Assembly (NCBI RefSeq): GCF_025345565.1
Contig: NZ_CP054475.1
Coordinates: forward strand, 701,501-765,500
Length of the DNA: 64,000 nt
Direction of reading: 5' to 3'
Origin: Thalassolituus hydrocarboniclasticus
GTDB lineage: Bacteria; Pseudomonadota; Gammaproteobacteria; Pseudomonadales; Oceanobacteraceae
How positions within the stretch are numbered: the first letter of the stretch is position 1; each line of letters starts with the position of its first letter. Made by a program: the position numbers and the translations under genes. Positions 9,608-18,545 of this stretch are shown piece after piece. Under the pieces are notes generated by a model. That model did no database searches, had not been told where the DNA came from, and saw only the letters and a list, made by a program, of their open reading frames with translations.

Positions 9608-10288
9608 ATGGATCGTCAGACAAGCCTCCCGGGTCGTCGCATCATCTTGTTCGGCCAACAAAATCTGCAGAATTCCATCCTTATTGGCTACATTCATCAG
9701 CGTACTAACATTGATTGTCAGTTAGTTAATGTGCCGGAATGGCGTGAAGACTGGAATCGTTATCCCTGTAAAACACTGGTTCTTGTTGACGCTGAATGTG
9801 CCCGTCCGGAAAAGCTGCATGATCTGCTGGAGCAGGTGTACGAGCAGCCGGTGGATATCAAGGTAGCTTTCTTCAATACTCCGCATAATCATCCGGTTGA
9901 ACGCCTGATGGCCTGGCCAATGGTCAATGGTCTGTTCTATCGTGAGTGTTCGCAGCAACAGCTGAGCAAAGGCATTGTGGGTCTGTTTGAGGGCGAATAC
10001 TGGCTGCCACGTCAGCTGGTAGGGCAGTATCTGGAACGCACCCGCCATAAGCCGCGTAAGATGACCACCACCACAACGGTGCTGACCAAGCGTGAGAAAC
10101 AGATCCTGCGTTTAACTGCGACTGGTGCGACTAATATCGAAATTGCCGATAAGCTCAACGTCAGCATGCATACAGTTAAAACCCATATTTATAACCTGTT
10201 CAAAAAAATTGGTGCGGGTAACCGCATTCAGGCTGTGAACTGGGCTAAAGAGTATATGGAAGAGCTGTTGCACGAATCAGTTGAATAA
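9608..10288 (+). CDS. LuxR-type regulator of the CsgD/VpsT class
   Basis: 226 residues. Residues 1-140 form a divergent receiver-like domain without the usual phosphoacceptor pattern. The C-terminal LuxR helix-turn-helix covers about residues 155-215 ('LTKREKQILRLTATGATN', 'MHTVKTHIYNLFKKIG'). The ending 'NRIQAVNWAKEYM' closely resembles CsgD and VpsT, which control biofilm matrix; VpsT responds to c-di-GMP. Whether this protein binds c-di-GMP is not shown. A good Shine-Dalgarno (AAAGGAG at 9594-9600) sets the start at 9608. The 280-base region upstream holds its promoter and that of the divergent MFS-ssb pair; I found no clear LexA box in it. Confidence 0.87.
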   Translation: MDRQTSLPGRRIILFGQQNLQNSILIGYIHQRTNIDCQLVNVPEWREDWNRYPCKTLVLVDAECARPEKLHDLLEQVYEQPVDIKVAFFNTPHNHPVERLMAWPMVNGLFYRECSQQQLSKGIVGLFEGEYWLPRQLVGQYLERTRHKPRKMTTTTTVLTKREKQILRLTATGATNIEIADKLNVSMHTVKTHIYNLFKKIGAGNRIQAVNWAKEYMEELLHESVE

Positions 10289-10352
10289 GCGGCTGAACTC
10301 AACCTCTGCCTGAACTACAATGGCGGCTTTTCTCTGATGTGATGAGCTGTCT

Positions 10353-13190
10353 ATGGATAAGATTCAGGTGAGAGGGGCCCGTACCCACAATCTCAAAAAT
10401 ATCGATATCGATATTCCCCGCGACAAGCTGGTCGTTATTACGGGGCTGAGTGGCTCGGGCAAATCCTCTCTGGCATTTGATACGCTCTATGCCGAAGGGC
10501 AGCGCCGTTACGTCGAGTCCCTGTCGACCTATGCCCGTCAGTTCCTGTCGATGATGGAAAAGCCTGATGTTGATCTGATTGAAGGTCTGTCACCGGCAAT
10601 CTCCATCGAGCAGAAGTCCACCTCACACAATCCCCGCTCGACCGTCGGTACAGTTACCGAGATCTACGATTACCTGCGTTTGCTGTTTGCCCGTGTCGGT
10701 GTGCCACGTTGCCCTGAGCATGAAGTTGCACTGGAAGCCCAGACCGTCAGTCAGATGGTCGACAGCATCATGGATCTGCCGGATGACAGTAAACACATGA
10801 TTCTGGCGCCGGTGGTGCGTGACCGTAAAGGCGAACACCTGCATGTATTTGACAGCCTGCGTTCGCAGGGTTTTATCCGCGTACGGGTGAATGGTCTGGT
10901 CTGTGATCTGGACGATACACCGGAACTGGATAAACGCCGTAAGCACAGCGTCGAGGTTGTGGTTGACCGCTTTAAGGTAAAAGAAGGTATTGAACAGCGT
11001 TTGTCAGAGTCGCTGGAAACCTGTCTGGAGCTGAGTGGTGGCCTGGCTCTTGTGGCCTCTATGGATGACGATAAAGCTGAGCCTCTGCTGTTTTCATCGC
11101 AGTTTTCGTGCCCGCACTGTGGTTACAGCTTGTCTGAGCTGGAGCCGCGCCTGTTTTCGTTTAATAACCCGGCCGGTGCCTGCACCAGCTGTGATGGTCT
11201 GGGCGTAAAACAGTATTTTGATCCGGAGCTGGTGGTGCACGACCAGAATCTGAGCATTGGTGAAGGTGCGATCCGCGGTTGGGACAGACGCAGCATTTAT
11301 TATTACCAGATGCTGAGTTCGGTAGCCGAACACTATGGTTTTGATATCGAGAAAAATTTCGGAAAATTAACGGCTAAACAACGCGATCTGCTGCTCTACG
11401 GCAGTGGCGATGAAGCGGTGAATTTTAATTACGTTAATTCCCGTGGCGACCAGATTATTAAAGCGCATCCTTTTGAAGGTGTGCTGCCTAACCTTGAACG
11501 CCGTTACCGCGAAACCGATTCACAGATGGTACGCGAAGAACTGAGCAAATATCTCAGTGTGCAGCCATGCCCATCCTGTGAAGGCTCTCGTTTGCGGATT
11601 GAAGCGCGTAATGTGTTTGTTGGCGATAAAACCATCCATGCCTGTACGGCGATGCCGGTTGAGCAGGCATTTGATTATTTTACCGGGCTTCATCTGGCTG
11701 GACATCGCGGTGAAATTGCTGAAAAAATTCTGAAAGAAATCCGTGAGCGCCTGCGCTTTCTGGTCAACGTCGGGCTTGAATATCTGACGCTGAACCGCAG
11801 CTCCGACACTTTGTCCGGTGGTGAAGCGCAGCGTATCCGTCTGGCCTCGCAGATTGGTGCCGGTCTGGTTGGCGTTATGTATATTCTCGATGAACCTTCT
11901 ATCGGTCTGCACCAGCGTGATAACGACCGCCTGCTGAAAACCCTGTTTCATCTGCGTGATCTGGGCAATACCGTGCTGGTGGTGGAACACGATGAAGATG
12001 CCATCCGCAGCGCCGATCATTTAATTGATATCGGTCCCGGGGCTGGTGTACATGGTGGTGAAGTGATTGCGCAGGGCACGCCTGAGCAGGTCTTTGCAAA
12101 TCCGAACTCGGTCACCGGACAGTTTTTATCAGGCCGGCGTTCTATCCACGTACCGGAAAAACGCACGCCTTACGATGAGAATAAAGTCCTGCAGTTAACA
12201 GGAGCCCGTGGTAATAACCTGAATAATGTTGATCTGACCATTCCGCTGGGATTAATGACCTGCGTGACTGGCGTATCCGGCTCAGGTAAATCCACTCTGA
12301 TTAACCGCACCTTATTCCCGTTGGCTTCAACAGCGTTAAATGGTGCCACGACCCTGAAAGCCGCTGAGTACGATTCGATCGTAGGCCTGAAGCAGCTGGA
12401 TAAAGTCGTCGATATTGATCAGAGCCCGATCGGACGGACACCACGTTCCAATCCGGCGACCTATACCGGTATTTTTACTCCGGTACGGGAATTATTTGCC
12501 GGTACACAGGAATCCCGTTCCCGTGGCTATAAAGCCGGACGTTTTTCATTCAACGTGAAAGGTGGCCGTTGTGAAGCCTGCCAGGGCGATGGTGTTATTA
12601 AGGTAGAAATGCACTTCCTGGCGGATATCTACGTTCCCTGTGATATCTGTAAAGGCAAGCGCTATAACCGCGAGACACTGGATATCCGTTATAAAGGTAA
12701 AAATATCCACGAAGTGCTGGATATGACGGTTGAAGATGCACGTGAATTCTTCGACGCTATTCCGGCCGTGGCGCGTAAATTACAGACGCTGATGGATGTA
12801 GGTCTGAGTTATATCCGCCTTGGTCAGGCGGCAACCACGTTATCTGGTGGTGAAGCACAGCGGGTAAAACTGGCGAAGGAATTATCAAAACGCGATACCG
12901 GTAAAACGCTGTATATTCTGGATGAGCCAACCACTGGTCTGCATTTCCATGATATCGAACAGTTGCTGGCGGTATTGCATCGTCTGCGCGATGACGGCAA
13001 CACCATCGTAGTGATTGAGCATAATCTGGATGTCATTAAAACCGCCGACTGGGTTATTGATCTTGGCCCTGAGGGCGGCTCCAAAGGTGGTTATATTATT
13101 GCCGAGGGAACGCCGGAAGACGTGGTGAAGAATAAAGCCTCACACACCGGCCACTTTCTTAAATCGTTGCTTAAACCACAGAAAAAATGA
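10353..13190 (+). CDS. uvrA: Excinuclease ABC subunit A
   Basis: UvrA is the damage-recognition ATPase of nucleotide excision repair and works with UvrB and UvrC. The 945-residue length is normal. Visible are two ABC ATPase halves with Walker A 'GLSGSGKSS' near residue 31 and 'GVSGSGKST' near 640, signatures '[12 protein letters not shown]' and '[12 protein letters not shown]', and zinc modules 'CPHCGYSL...CTSCDG' and 'CEACQGDG...CDICKG'. No LexA box was recognised in the 64 bases upstream. Its TGA overlaps the ATG of the next gene (ATGA). Confidence 0.98.
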   Translation: MDKIQVRGARTHNLKNIDIDIPRDKLVVITGLSGSGKSSLAFDTLYAEGQRRYVESLSTYARQFLSMMEKPDVDLIEGLSPAISIEQKSTSHNPRSTVGTVTEIYDYLRLLFARVGVPRCPEHEVALEAQTVSQMVDSIMDLPDDSKHMILAPVVRDRKGEHLHVFDSLRSQGFIRVRVNGLVCDLDDTPELDKRRKHSVEVVVDRFKVKEGIEQRLSESLETCLELSGGLALVASMDDDKAEPLLFSSQFSCPHCGYSLSELEPRLFSFNNPAGACTSCDGLGVKQYFDPELVVHDQNLSIGEGAIRGWDRRSIYYYQMLSSVAEHYGFDIEKNFGKLTAKQRDLLLYGSGDEAVNFNYVNSRGDQIIKAHPFEGVLPNLERRYRETDSQMVREELSKYLSVQPCPSCEGSRLRIEARNVFVGDKTIHACTAMPVEQAFDYFTGLHLAGHRGEIAEKILKEIRERLRFLVNVGLEYLTLNRSSDTLSGGEAQRIRLASQIGAGLVGVMYILDEPSIGLHQRDNDRLLKTLFHLRDLGNTVLVVEHDEDAIRSADHLIDIGPGAGVHGGEVIAQGTPEQVFANPNSVTGQFLSGRRSIHVPEKRTPYDENKVLQLTGARGNNLNNVDLTIPLGLMTCVTGVSGSGKSTLINRTLFPLASTALNGATTLKAAEYDSIVGLKQLDKVVDIDQSPIGRTPRSNPATYTGIFTPVRELFAGTQESRSRGYKAGRFSFNVKGGRCEACQGDGVIKVEMHFLADIYVPCDICKGKRYNRETLDIRYKGKNIHEVLDMTVEDAREFFDAIPAVARKLQTLMDVGLSYIRLGQAATTLSGGEAQRVKLAKELSKRDTGKTLYILDEPTTGLHFHDIEQLLAVLHRLRDDGNTIVVIEHNLDVIKTADWVIDLGPEGGSKGGYIIAEGTPEDVVKNKASHTGHFLKSLLKPQKK

Positions 13191-13771
13191 GCTCGGAGTT
13201 TGTCCAGAAACGCCGGCACTGTGAGCAGTGCCGGCGTCCTTTGTCGGTTTGCCTTTGCCCGTACATTCACAGATTGTCTAGTCCGGTAGAGCTGATTATC
13301 TGGCAGGACCCGACCGAGGCGCGTCATCCGTTATCGACCGCACCCTTTCTGCATAAAAGCATTGCTGGCAGTCGTTTACTGGTGGCGGATTCTCTGCAAC
13401 CTCAGGATATTTGTGCTGCCGATGAGCAGAATACAACGGCACTGCTGTATCCCTTTACGCACAAACCAGCGTTGACAGAAAACGCACGGACAAATGTCCG
13501 GCGTTTACTTGTTCTGGATGGAACTTGGCGTAAAGTCCGGCGTTTGTTACACCTGAATCCCTGGCTCAATGATTTACCTCATATCGCTTTAACGCCACAA
13601 CAACCCAGTGGTTATGCAATACGTGCATCACAGCAACGTGGTGGGTTGTCGACTATTGAGGCCGGTGTCAGTGCATTGCAATGGCTTGATCCGTCGCAGG
13701 ATTATCAGCCTGTTTTACGGGTATTGAACAGAATGGTCGAAATTCAGCAGGGTTTCGGTCATAAGGGCTGA
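13187..13771 (+). CDS. DTW-domain tRNA-uridine aminocarboxypropyltransferase (TapT-like)
   Basis: 194 residues of the DTW family, whose characterised members add the 3-amino-3-carboxypropyl group of S-adenosylmethionine to tRNA uridine (acp3U). The N-terminus has a Cys-rich zinc-type motif '[13 protein letters not shown]', and the family signature appears as '[12 protein letters not shown]' near residue 110, followed by '[19 protein letters not shown]'. It overlaps uvrA by four bases (ATGA), so translation is probably coupled. Which member (position 20 or 47) is not decidable from the sequence. Confidence 0.88.
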   Translation: MSSEFVQKRRHCEQCRRPLSVCLCPYIHRLSSPVELIIWQDPTEARHPLSTAPFLHKSIAGSRLLVADSLQPQDICAADEQNTTALLYPFTHKPALTENARTNVRRLLVLDGTWRKVRRLLHLNPWLNDLPHIALTPQQPSGYAIRASQQRGGLSTIEAGVSALQWLDPSQDYQPVLRVLNRMVEIQQGFGHKG

Positions 13772-13810
13772 AGGTGCCGCGAATATTCCTGTTTTTTATT
13801 TTTGGACACT

Positions 13811-13836
13811 AAAAAAGGCGCCGAAGCGCCTTTTTC
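13811..13836. terminator. Bidirectional terminator
   Basis: AAAAAAGGCG / CGCCTTTTT hairpin between the converging DTW gene and the minus-strand PstS-like gene. Confidence 0.88.
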
Positions 13837-13860
13837 AGTGTCTTTAACTTCCGGATAAAA

Positions 13861-14289
13861 TCAGAATTTAAAGACCACTTTTACTGAACCATCGACCACT
13901 GATGAGTCGACATAACCGATCAGGTTAGGGTTTTTAGCAACCAGGCCTTTGATATCAGCATCCGACCCTGATTCTTTCGGTGGCGTACCTTTACCGGTAA
14001 AAATCAGACGTGACCAGTAGGCTTTTAACTGGCTTGAGCTTTTACCCAACACTTTATCGTTAAAGGCTTCACGGCTGGCAGAACCTTCATTCTGATCAAC
14101 AGGAATTGCCTGACTGCCATCCGGAAAGGTTGAGGTTTTACCCAGAAAAACCCGGGAAATCGTATCCTGATCAAGTGCCGAATTGGCATTTGAAGCACTG
14201 ACAATGACTGCAATTTCGGCATGAACTACGGCGCCGAAAAATAAGGTCATGGCAATGGCAAGTCGGGAGATTACTTTAAACATATTCAT
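13861..14289 (-). CDS. Small periplasmic PstS-like substrate-binding protein
   Basis: 142 residues with a signal peptide (residues 1-22, ending 'VVHA'). The mature part is one lobe of a phosphate-binding-protein-like fold: 'DTISRVFLGKTSTFPDG' and 'SQLKAYWSRLIFTGKGTPP' are typical of short PstS-like proteins about half the length of true PstS. No ABC transporter genes lie next to it. I prefer the ATG at 14289 because AAGGAG is 7 bases upstream of it, against 1 base from the ATG at 14295. It begins 11 bases after the porin stop, so the two form an operon. Phosphate as ligand is only an inference. Confidence 0.82.
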   Translation of the reverse strand: MNMFKVISRLAIAMTLFFGAVVHAEIAVIVSASNANSALDQDTISRVFLGKTSTFPDGSQAIPVDQNEGSASREAFNDKVLGKSSSQLKAYWSRLIFTGKGTPPKESGSDADIKGLVAKNPNLIGYVDSSVVDGSVKVVFKF

Positions 14290-14300
14290 AGTCATTCTCC

Positions 14301-15425
14301 TTAAAATACCAGGCTCATGCCGACGTTGTAGAGTATTCCTGACTCACCTTTGGCGCCGTTCACCAGTTCTTCATCATGCTGCTGGATATCGACTTTAAAG
14401 GCGGTGCTGCTGTCGTAGTCATAACGCATGCCGAGGATAATACTGTTTTCTTTGGACTCCGCATTTTTCTGCACCTGCCCGACGACGCCAGACTCAAGAT
14501 CATCTTCTGAAGCGGTATAGGTCAGGTGTACAGTCGTATCACCAAAGCGCTGTGCAGCACTGATGAGATATGCGCTGTCATCATTCAGTAAAGCGGTGGT
14601 CTGGTCCAATGCGGTCCATTCAGCAATTACAGCAGTGCTGCCGTTATCGTAGGATACGGATGCCTGATAAAACTTGGCTTTATCTTCATCGGCAGTAAAT
14701 TCATCGCCAACGCCAGCAAGAGCGCCGCCTGCTGCAAGATTATCGAGGGCGCGGCCATCAGGTCCTGCCAGAGCGGCATTGGCATCCAGCGTCAGATCGG
14801 CCTGGTGATAGCTCAGGCGGGCACCGAAGTCGCCGGAATTCAGACTGAAAACCATACCCGCCGCGCGGCGCAGTTCAATATTGTAGGTGTCGCCACTCAG
14901 CGTAAAGTCATCGTTATAGCGACCGGTATAAGCCTGAACAGAACCGTCCATACCGCCGATGGCGAAGCGGTGTGTCACATCAACACCACTGATGGATGAA
15001 AATGCATCCAGGCGGTAAACAATTGATGGCGGACGAACCCAGTTGTAGGCATAACCGACTTCAAGGAAGTCAGAATAATAGAAAAACGGAGTGCGCAGAC
15101 GCCCCATGCGGATATCAGTATCTTCGCTGGCGGCGTAGGTTACGTAGGCCCATGATGCTTCAGTGCTGTAATTATCACTGCCACGGGAAATCAGCTGCAT
15201 AGTCGCTGATGTAGTCTCGTTAACCTGTTTTGAAATCTGCAGGCCAACCAGGGTGCCAACATCGAATGAAACACCGTCATCATAACCATCCAGTGAAATA
15301 TCTTCGGTGGACAGGTTACCGGCGGTCACATTCATGAAGCCGTTTATATTTAAATCACTTGAAAAAGCAGCGGGGCTAAAGGCCAGCAGCACTGCGACTG
15401 CTAAACCGGATTTGCGAAGAACCAT
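14301..15425 (-). CDS. Outer-membrane porin
   Basis: 374 residues. A signal peptide ends near 'SPAAFSSD', and the rest is alternating amphipathic beta strands with many Tyr, Asp and Gly residues, ending in a terminal Phe ('NVGMSLVF'), the BAM recognition feature of outer-membrane barrels. 'FGARLSYHQADL' and 'KVDIQQHDE' are typical strand sequences. It has no clear substrate family. It lies upstream of, and probably in one operon with, the small PstS-like protein, and this pairing hints at uptake of an anion or small solute across the envelope. Confidence 0.85.
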   Translation of the reverse strand: MVLRKSGLAVAVLLAFSPAAFSSDLNINGFMNVTAGNLSTEDISLDGYDDGVSFDVGTLVGLQISKQVNETTSATMQLISRGSDNYSTEASWAYVTYAASEDTDIRMGRLRTPFFYYSDFLEVGYAYNWVRPPSIVYRLDAFSSISGVDVTHRFAIGGMDGSVQAYTGRYNDDFTLSGDTYNIELRRAAGMVFSLNSGDFGARLSYHQADLTLDANAALAGPDGRALDNLAAGGALAGVGDEFTADEDKAKFYQASVSYDNGSTAVIAEWTALDQTTALLNDDSAYLISAAQRFGDTTVHLTYTASEDDLESGVVGQVQKNAESKENSIILGMRYDYDSSTAFKVDIQQHDEELVNGAKGESGILYNVGMSLVF

Positions 15426-15530
15426 GAATAGTATCCTCTACTGTTGGTATCACAGATAACCTTAGTCGAGGTCTGGAATAGTTCAAATTGGCAATATTTA
15501 ATTTCTTTTTATGTCTGCTGGATTAAAAAA

Positions 15531-16883
15531 TCAGACGCTTTCCTTCATGGCTGTGATGTGTTTTATCTGTCGCTGAATGAGCAGCTGATTCTTTTCTGCC
15601 AGACTGTTAAGCCAGTAGCTGGCCTGCTCGCGTCCGTGCAGGTCGGATACCATCGGTCCTTCTTCCCAGATAATACCGGCGTCCTGAGGAATGTGGGCGA
15701 GTAATTCCTGACTGACCAGTAAACGGCGTTCCTCGCCATTGGTGGCAAGGTGTGAGGCCCAGTGCACGGTATCGCCGATCAGGCTGCACTGGATCTGTTC
15801 GTCATCGCTTAATGGTGCCATCAGTACCGGCCCCCAGTGGGCGGCAACGCGGAATTCTACCGGTAATGTTTTGCTGTCGTGATCGCGCAGGTGGGCAATC
15901 AGACCGAGGAATAATTGTGCTGCATAAAGGCAGTGCAGAGCTTCGTGTTCATGACCGGACTGCGTATCACGTGACATGCCAAACAACATCACCACGCCAT
16001 CGCCCAGGTAGCGGTCGAGTTTACCGTTATACAGTTTGGCGGCGTGGGAAAGCAGGCGATGATATTGATTAAGCGTCTGGCTCAGCTGTTCGGCGCTGAG
16101 GCGGCTCTGCAGGACTTCCAGATCCTGAATTTCAATAAACAGCAGTGCGCAGTTATGGTAGCGCAGCAGCTCGCTGGTTTCTGGCGGGGCAGAAATAAAC
16201 CGTCCCAATGCTTCCTGCATGGCCCGCTGCTGCTGTTCTTTCTGAGCGATTTTACTCAGCGTGTTGTGCAGCTGTTGCAGATCAGCAAGGCGCGGTGGTG
16301 GTGGCAGGTGCAGCAGATCCTTATCGGCCTGCCAGTTATCCAGGCGTTGTTGTAACTGGCGCAGATAATTCAGGTAGCGTTCGCTCAGCTGATAAACCAC
16401 CAGAGCGGCCATTAATGCTGCCAGAGCGCTGGCAATCAATCCGAGTGCCAGATAGCGGCGGGCGATTTGTTGAGCGCTGCTGAGATTGATGTCGGCGCGC
16501 AGCAGCCCGATGGACAGATTATCCTGAGTGACCGGCTGGCTGATTTCAATACTGCCGGGCGCTGGCCGGCCGCTTTCAGCGATGACCTGCTGGCTGGCAT
16601 TAAGTACCCGGATGGCGTCAATTTCGGGGCCCTTGCTCCAGTCATTCAGGGTCAGGCTGATACTGATACGGTCCTGGCGCAGCAGGCTGGGTGCGAGGGC
16701 GACGGTCAGACGCTGTAGCTGGCGTTGTGCATCCTGACGCAGCTTGGCCGACAGCTGGGTTTCCAGATGGGTGTAGGTCAGGCTGCTGATCAGCAGGCCT
16801 GTCAGTAAAATCAGAAAGGCTGCGAGCAGGCCGCAAATTTGACTTGTATTCAACTTTTGCCCAATCAGGCTGGCGATCCGCAT
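15531..16883 (-). CDS. Membrane protein with adenylate/guanylate cyclase-like domain
   Basis: About 450 residues from the ATG at 16883; an upstream in-frame start at 16967 would add 28. Two membrane spans (near residues 15-37 and 145-168) bracket a periplasmic sensor region, followed by a HAMP-like linker and a class III nucleotide cyclase homology domain (about residues 250-410). One metal Asp is clear in 'LDRYLGDGVVMLFG'. The first, normally in an 'FADI' motif, reads 'LFIEIQDLE', with Glu in place of Asp, so catalysis is doubtful. It is divergent from serB, as in Pseudomonas, where the neighbour is also a membrane protein. Confidence 0.8.
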   Translation of the reverse strand: MRIASLIGQKLNTSQICGLLAAFLILLTGLLISSLTYTHLETQLSAKLRQDAQRQLQRLTVALAPSLLRQDRISISLTLNDWSKGPEIDAIRVLNASQQVIAESGRPAPGSIEISQPVTQDNLSIGLLRADINLSSAQQIARRYLALGLIASALAALMAALVVYQLSERYLNYLRQLQQRLDNWQADKDLLHLPPPPRLADLQQLHNTLSKIAQKEQQQRAMQEALGRFISAPPETSELLRYHNCALLFIEIQDLEVLQSRLSAEQLSQTLNQYHRLLSHAAKLYNGKLDRYLGDGVVMLFGMSRDTQSGHEHEALHCLYAAQLFLGLIAHLRDHDSKTLPVEFRVAAHWGPVLMAPLSDDEQIQCSLIGDTVHWASHLATNGEERRLLVSQELLAHIPQDAGIIWEEGPMVSDLHGREQASYWLNSLAEKNQLLIQRQIKHITAMKESV

Positions 16884-17051
16884 CACATTACTCAAACAAA
16901 CGAAGATTTCCTCAACATTGGTGGTATTATATGCGCCGCCTGCGGTAACGCTAGGGCGAAACGGCATTTGTCAGCACTCTTATTGAGGGCGGGGATGATG
17001 ATCCGGCATGCTGTAAACCGAATTTATAATTTTGATGAATGGGGATTCACC

Positions 17052-17222
17052 ATGAGCGACGTGAAACAGTCTCTGCAAGATAAGCTGCAACAACTGGAAA
17101 AGGGTCTGTACCTGATGAGCGTTGACCGCGTACGCGCGCTGTCTGTACATGAAACTGTTGAGCTGATCGAAGAGCTGCGTGCGGTGGTTGCTGCTGCCAA
17201 AGCTGACGCCGGCAAACTGTAA
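17052..17222 (+). CDS. Small conserved-looking protein upstream of serB
   Basis: A 56-residue helical, charged protein beginning 'MSDVKQSLQDKLQQLEKG', with a good ribosome site (GGGGATT, 17041-17047). It ends 36 bases before the likely serB start and probably shares its transcript. I do not recognise a family. No signal peptide or membrane span is seen; heptad-like spacing suggests a coiled coil. The in-frame extension upstream to 16839 runs into the promoter region and is unlikely. Confidence 0.6.
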   Translation: MSDVKQSLQDKLQQLEKGLYLMSVDRVRALSVHETVELIEELRAVVAAAKADAGKL

Positions 17223-17258
17223 TTGCATCAAACTGATCTGCCTGCAGGTGTAACGTCC

Positions 17259-18470
17259 GTGACTGAATTGGTTCTAATCCGAGTGACTGGGGCCGATAAG
17301 CCCGGGTTAACCTCAAGCATCAGCGCCATTCTGGCGCAATATGATGTCACCATTCTTGATATTGGCCAGGCCGAAATCCACGACACCCTGTCGCTGGGTA
17401 TTCTGGCCGCCATCCCTTCCCGTGCCGAATCGGCGCCGGTTTTAAAAGACGTCTTATTCAAGGCTCACGAGCTGGGTCTGTCTGTCCGCTTTACCCCGGT
17501 CACTCCGGAAAGCTATGAGCATTGGGTTAATGGTCAGGGCAAGCCGCGTCATATTATTACGCTGCTGGCCCGGGCCATTGAAGCGGATGCGATTGCCCGT
17601 ATTACGGCAATCGTGGCTGAGCATGGTCTGAATATTGATCAGATCAACCGCCTGTCCGGGCGTGTGCCTCTGGTGCAGACCGAGCAGAACACCCGTGCCT
17701 GCGTCGAGTTCTCGGTGCGTGGTGATGCCGAGCAAAGCGTCATGCGCGCTCAGTTTCTGCAGGTTGCTAACGAGCTGGGCGTGGATATTGCCTTCCAGGA
17801 AGATAACGTTTACCGCCGCACCCGTCGTCTGGTCTGCTTCGACATGGATTCAACCCTGATCGAAGCAGAAGTGATTGATGAGCTGGCGCGGGCGGCCGGT
17901 GTGGGTGAGCAGGTGGCAGAAATCACCGAGCGCGCCATGCAGGGTGAGCTGGACTTTATCCAGAGCTTCGAACAGCGTGTGGCGCTGCTCAAAGGCCTGA
18001 GTGGCGATGTACTGCAGGGAATTGCCGAGCAGCTGCCGGTTACCGAAGGCGCAGAACGCCTGATCCGTAATCTGAAAGCGCTGGGTTATAAAACTGCCAT
18101 TCTGTCCGGCGGTTTTAATTACTTTGGCCGCTATCTGCAGGACAAGCTGGGCATCGATTATGTCTATGCCAACGAGCTAGAAATGGAAGATGGCATCGTC
18201 ACCGGGCGGGTGACCGGCCGTGTGGTCGACGGTCAGCGTAAAGCCGAGTTACTGCGTGAACTGGCGGAGAAAGAAGGCATTCGTCTGGAGCAGACCATTG
18301 CCGTTGGTGATGGTGCCAACGACCTGCCGATGCTCAGCATTGCTGGTCTTGGCATTGCTTTCCGCGCCAAACCTCTGGTGCGGGAAAACGCCAAGAATGC
18401 CATTTCAACGCTGGGACTGGACGGTATTCTGTACCTGCTGGGCTATCGCGATCGCGATATCCTTGAGTAA
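17259..18470 (+). CDS. serB: Phosphoserine phosphatase with tandem ACT domains
   Basis: SerB dephosphorylates O-phosphoserine, the last step of serine synthesis. Residues 1-180 hold two ACT-type regulatory domains ('LIRVTGADKPGLTSSISAIL', 'GLNIDQINRLSGRVP'). The HAD phosphatase domain follows, with the nucleophile motif 'FDMDSTLIEAE' near residue 195, 'ILSGGFNYFG' and 'VGDGANDLPML'. I chose the GTG at 17259 (MTELVLIRV), with AGGTG eight bases upstream, because it matches Pseudomonas SerB; the TTG at 17223 is less likely. It converges on fimX through a shared terminator. Confidence 0.95.
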   Translation: MTELVLIRVTGADKPGLTSSISAILAQYDVTILDIGQAEIHDTLSLGILAAIPSRAESAPVLKDVLFKAHELGLSVRFTPVTPESYEHWVNGQGKPRHIITLLARAIEADAIARITAIVAEHGLNIDQINRLSGRVPLVQTEQNTRACVEFSVRGDAEQSVMRAQFLQVANELGVDIAFQEDNVYRRTRRLVCFDMDSTLIEAEVIDELARAAGVGEQVAEITERAMQGELDFIQSFEQRVALLKGLSGDVLQGIAEQLPVTEGAERLIRNLKALGYKTAILSGGFNYFGRYLQDKLGIDYVYANELEMEDGIVTGRVTGRVVDGQRKAELLRELAEKEGIRLEQTIAVGDGANDLPMLSIAGLGIAFRAKPLVRENAKNAISTLGLDGILYLLGYRDRDILE

Positions 18471-18489
18471 GGCGCCCGGCAGCGGCCAT

Positions 18490-18532
18490 AAAAAAAAGCC
18501 CGGTCAGTATGGCTACTGACCGGGCTTTTTTA
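18490..18532. terminator. Bidirectional terminator between serB and fimX
   Basis: A long stem, AGCCCGGTCAGTA / TACTGACCGGGCT with a TGGC loop, flanked by A-tract and T-tract. It serves both converging genes. Confidence 0.95.
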
Positions 18533-18545
18533 TGTTCAGCGATTA

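Noticed and set aside
10289-10352. LexA (SOS) box before uvrA
   Set aside because: No CTGT-N8-ACAG match; the CTG...CAG pair near the start has wrong spacing.
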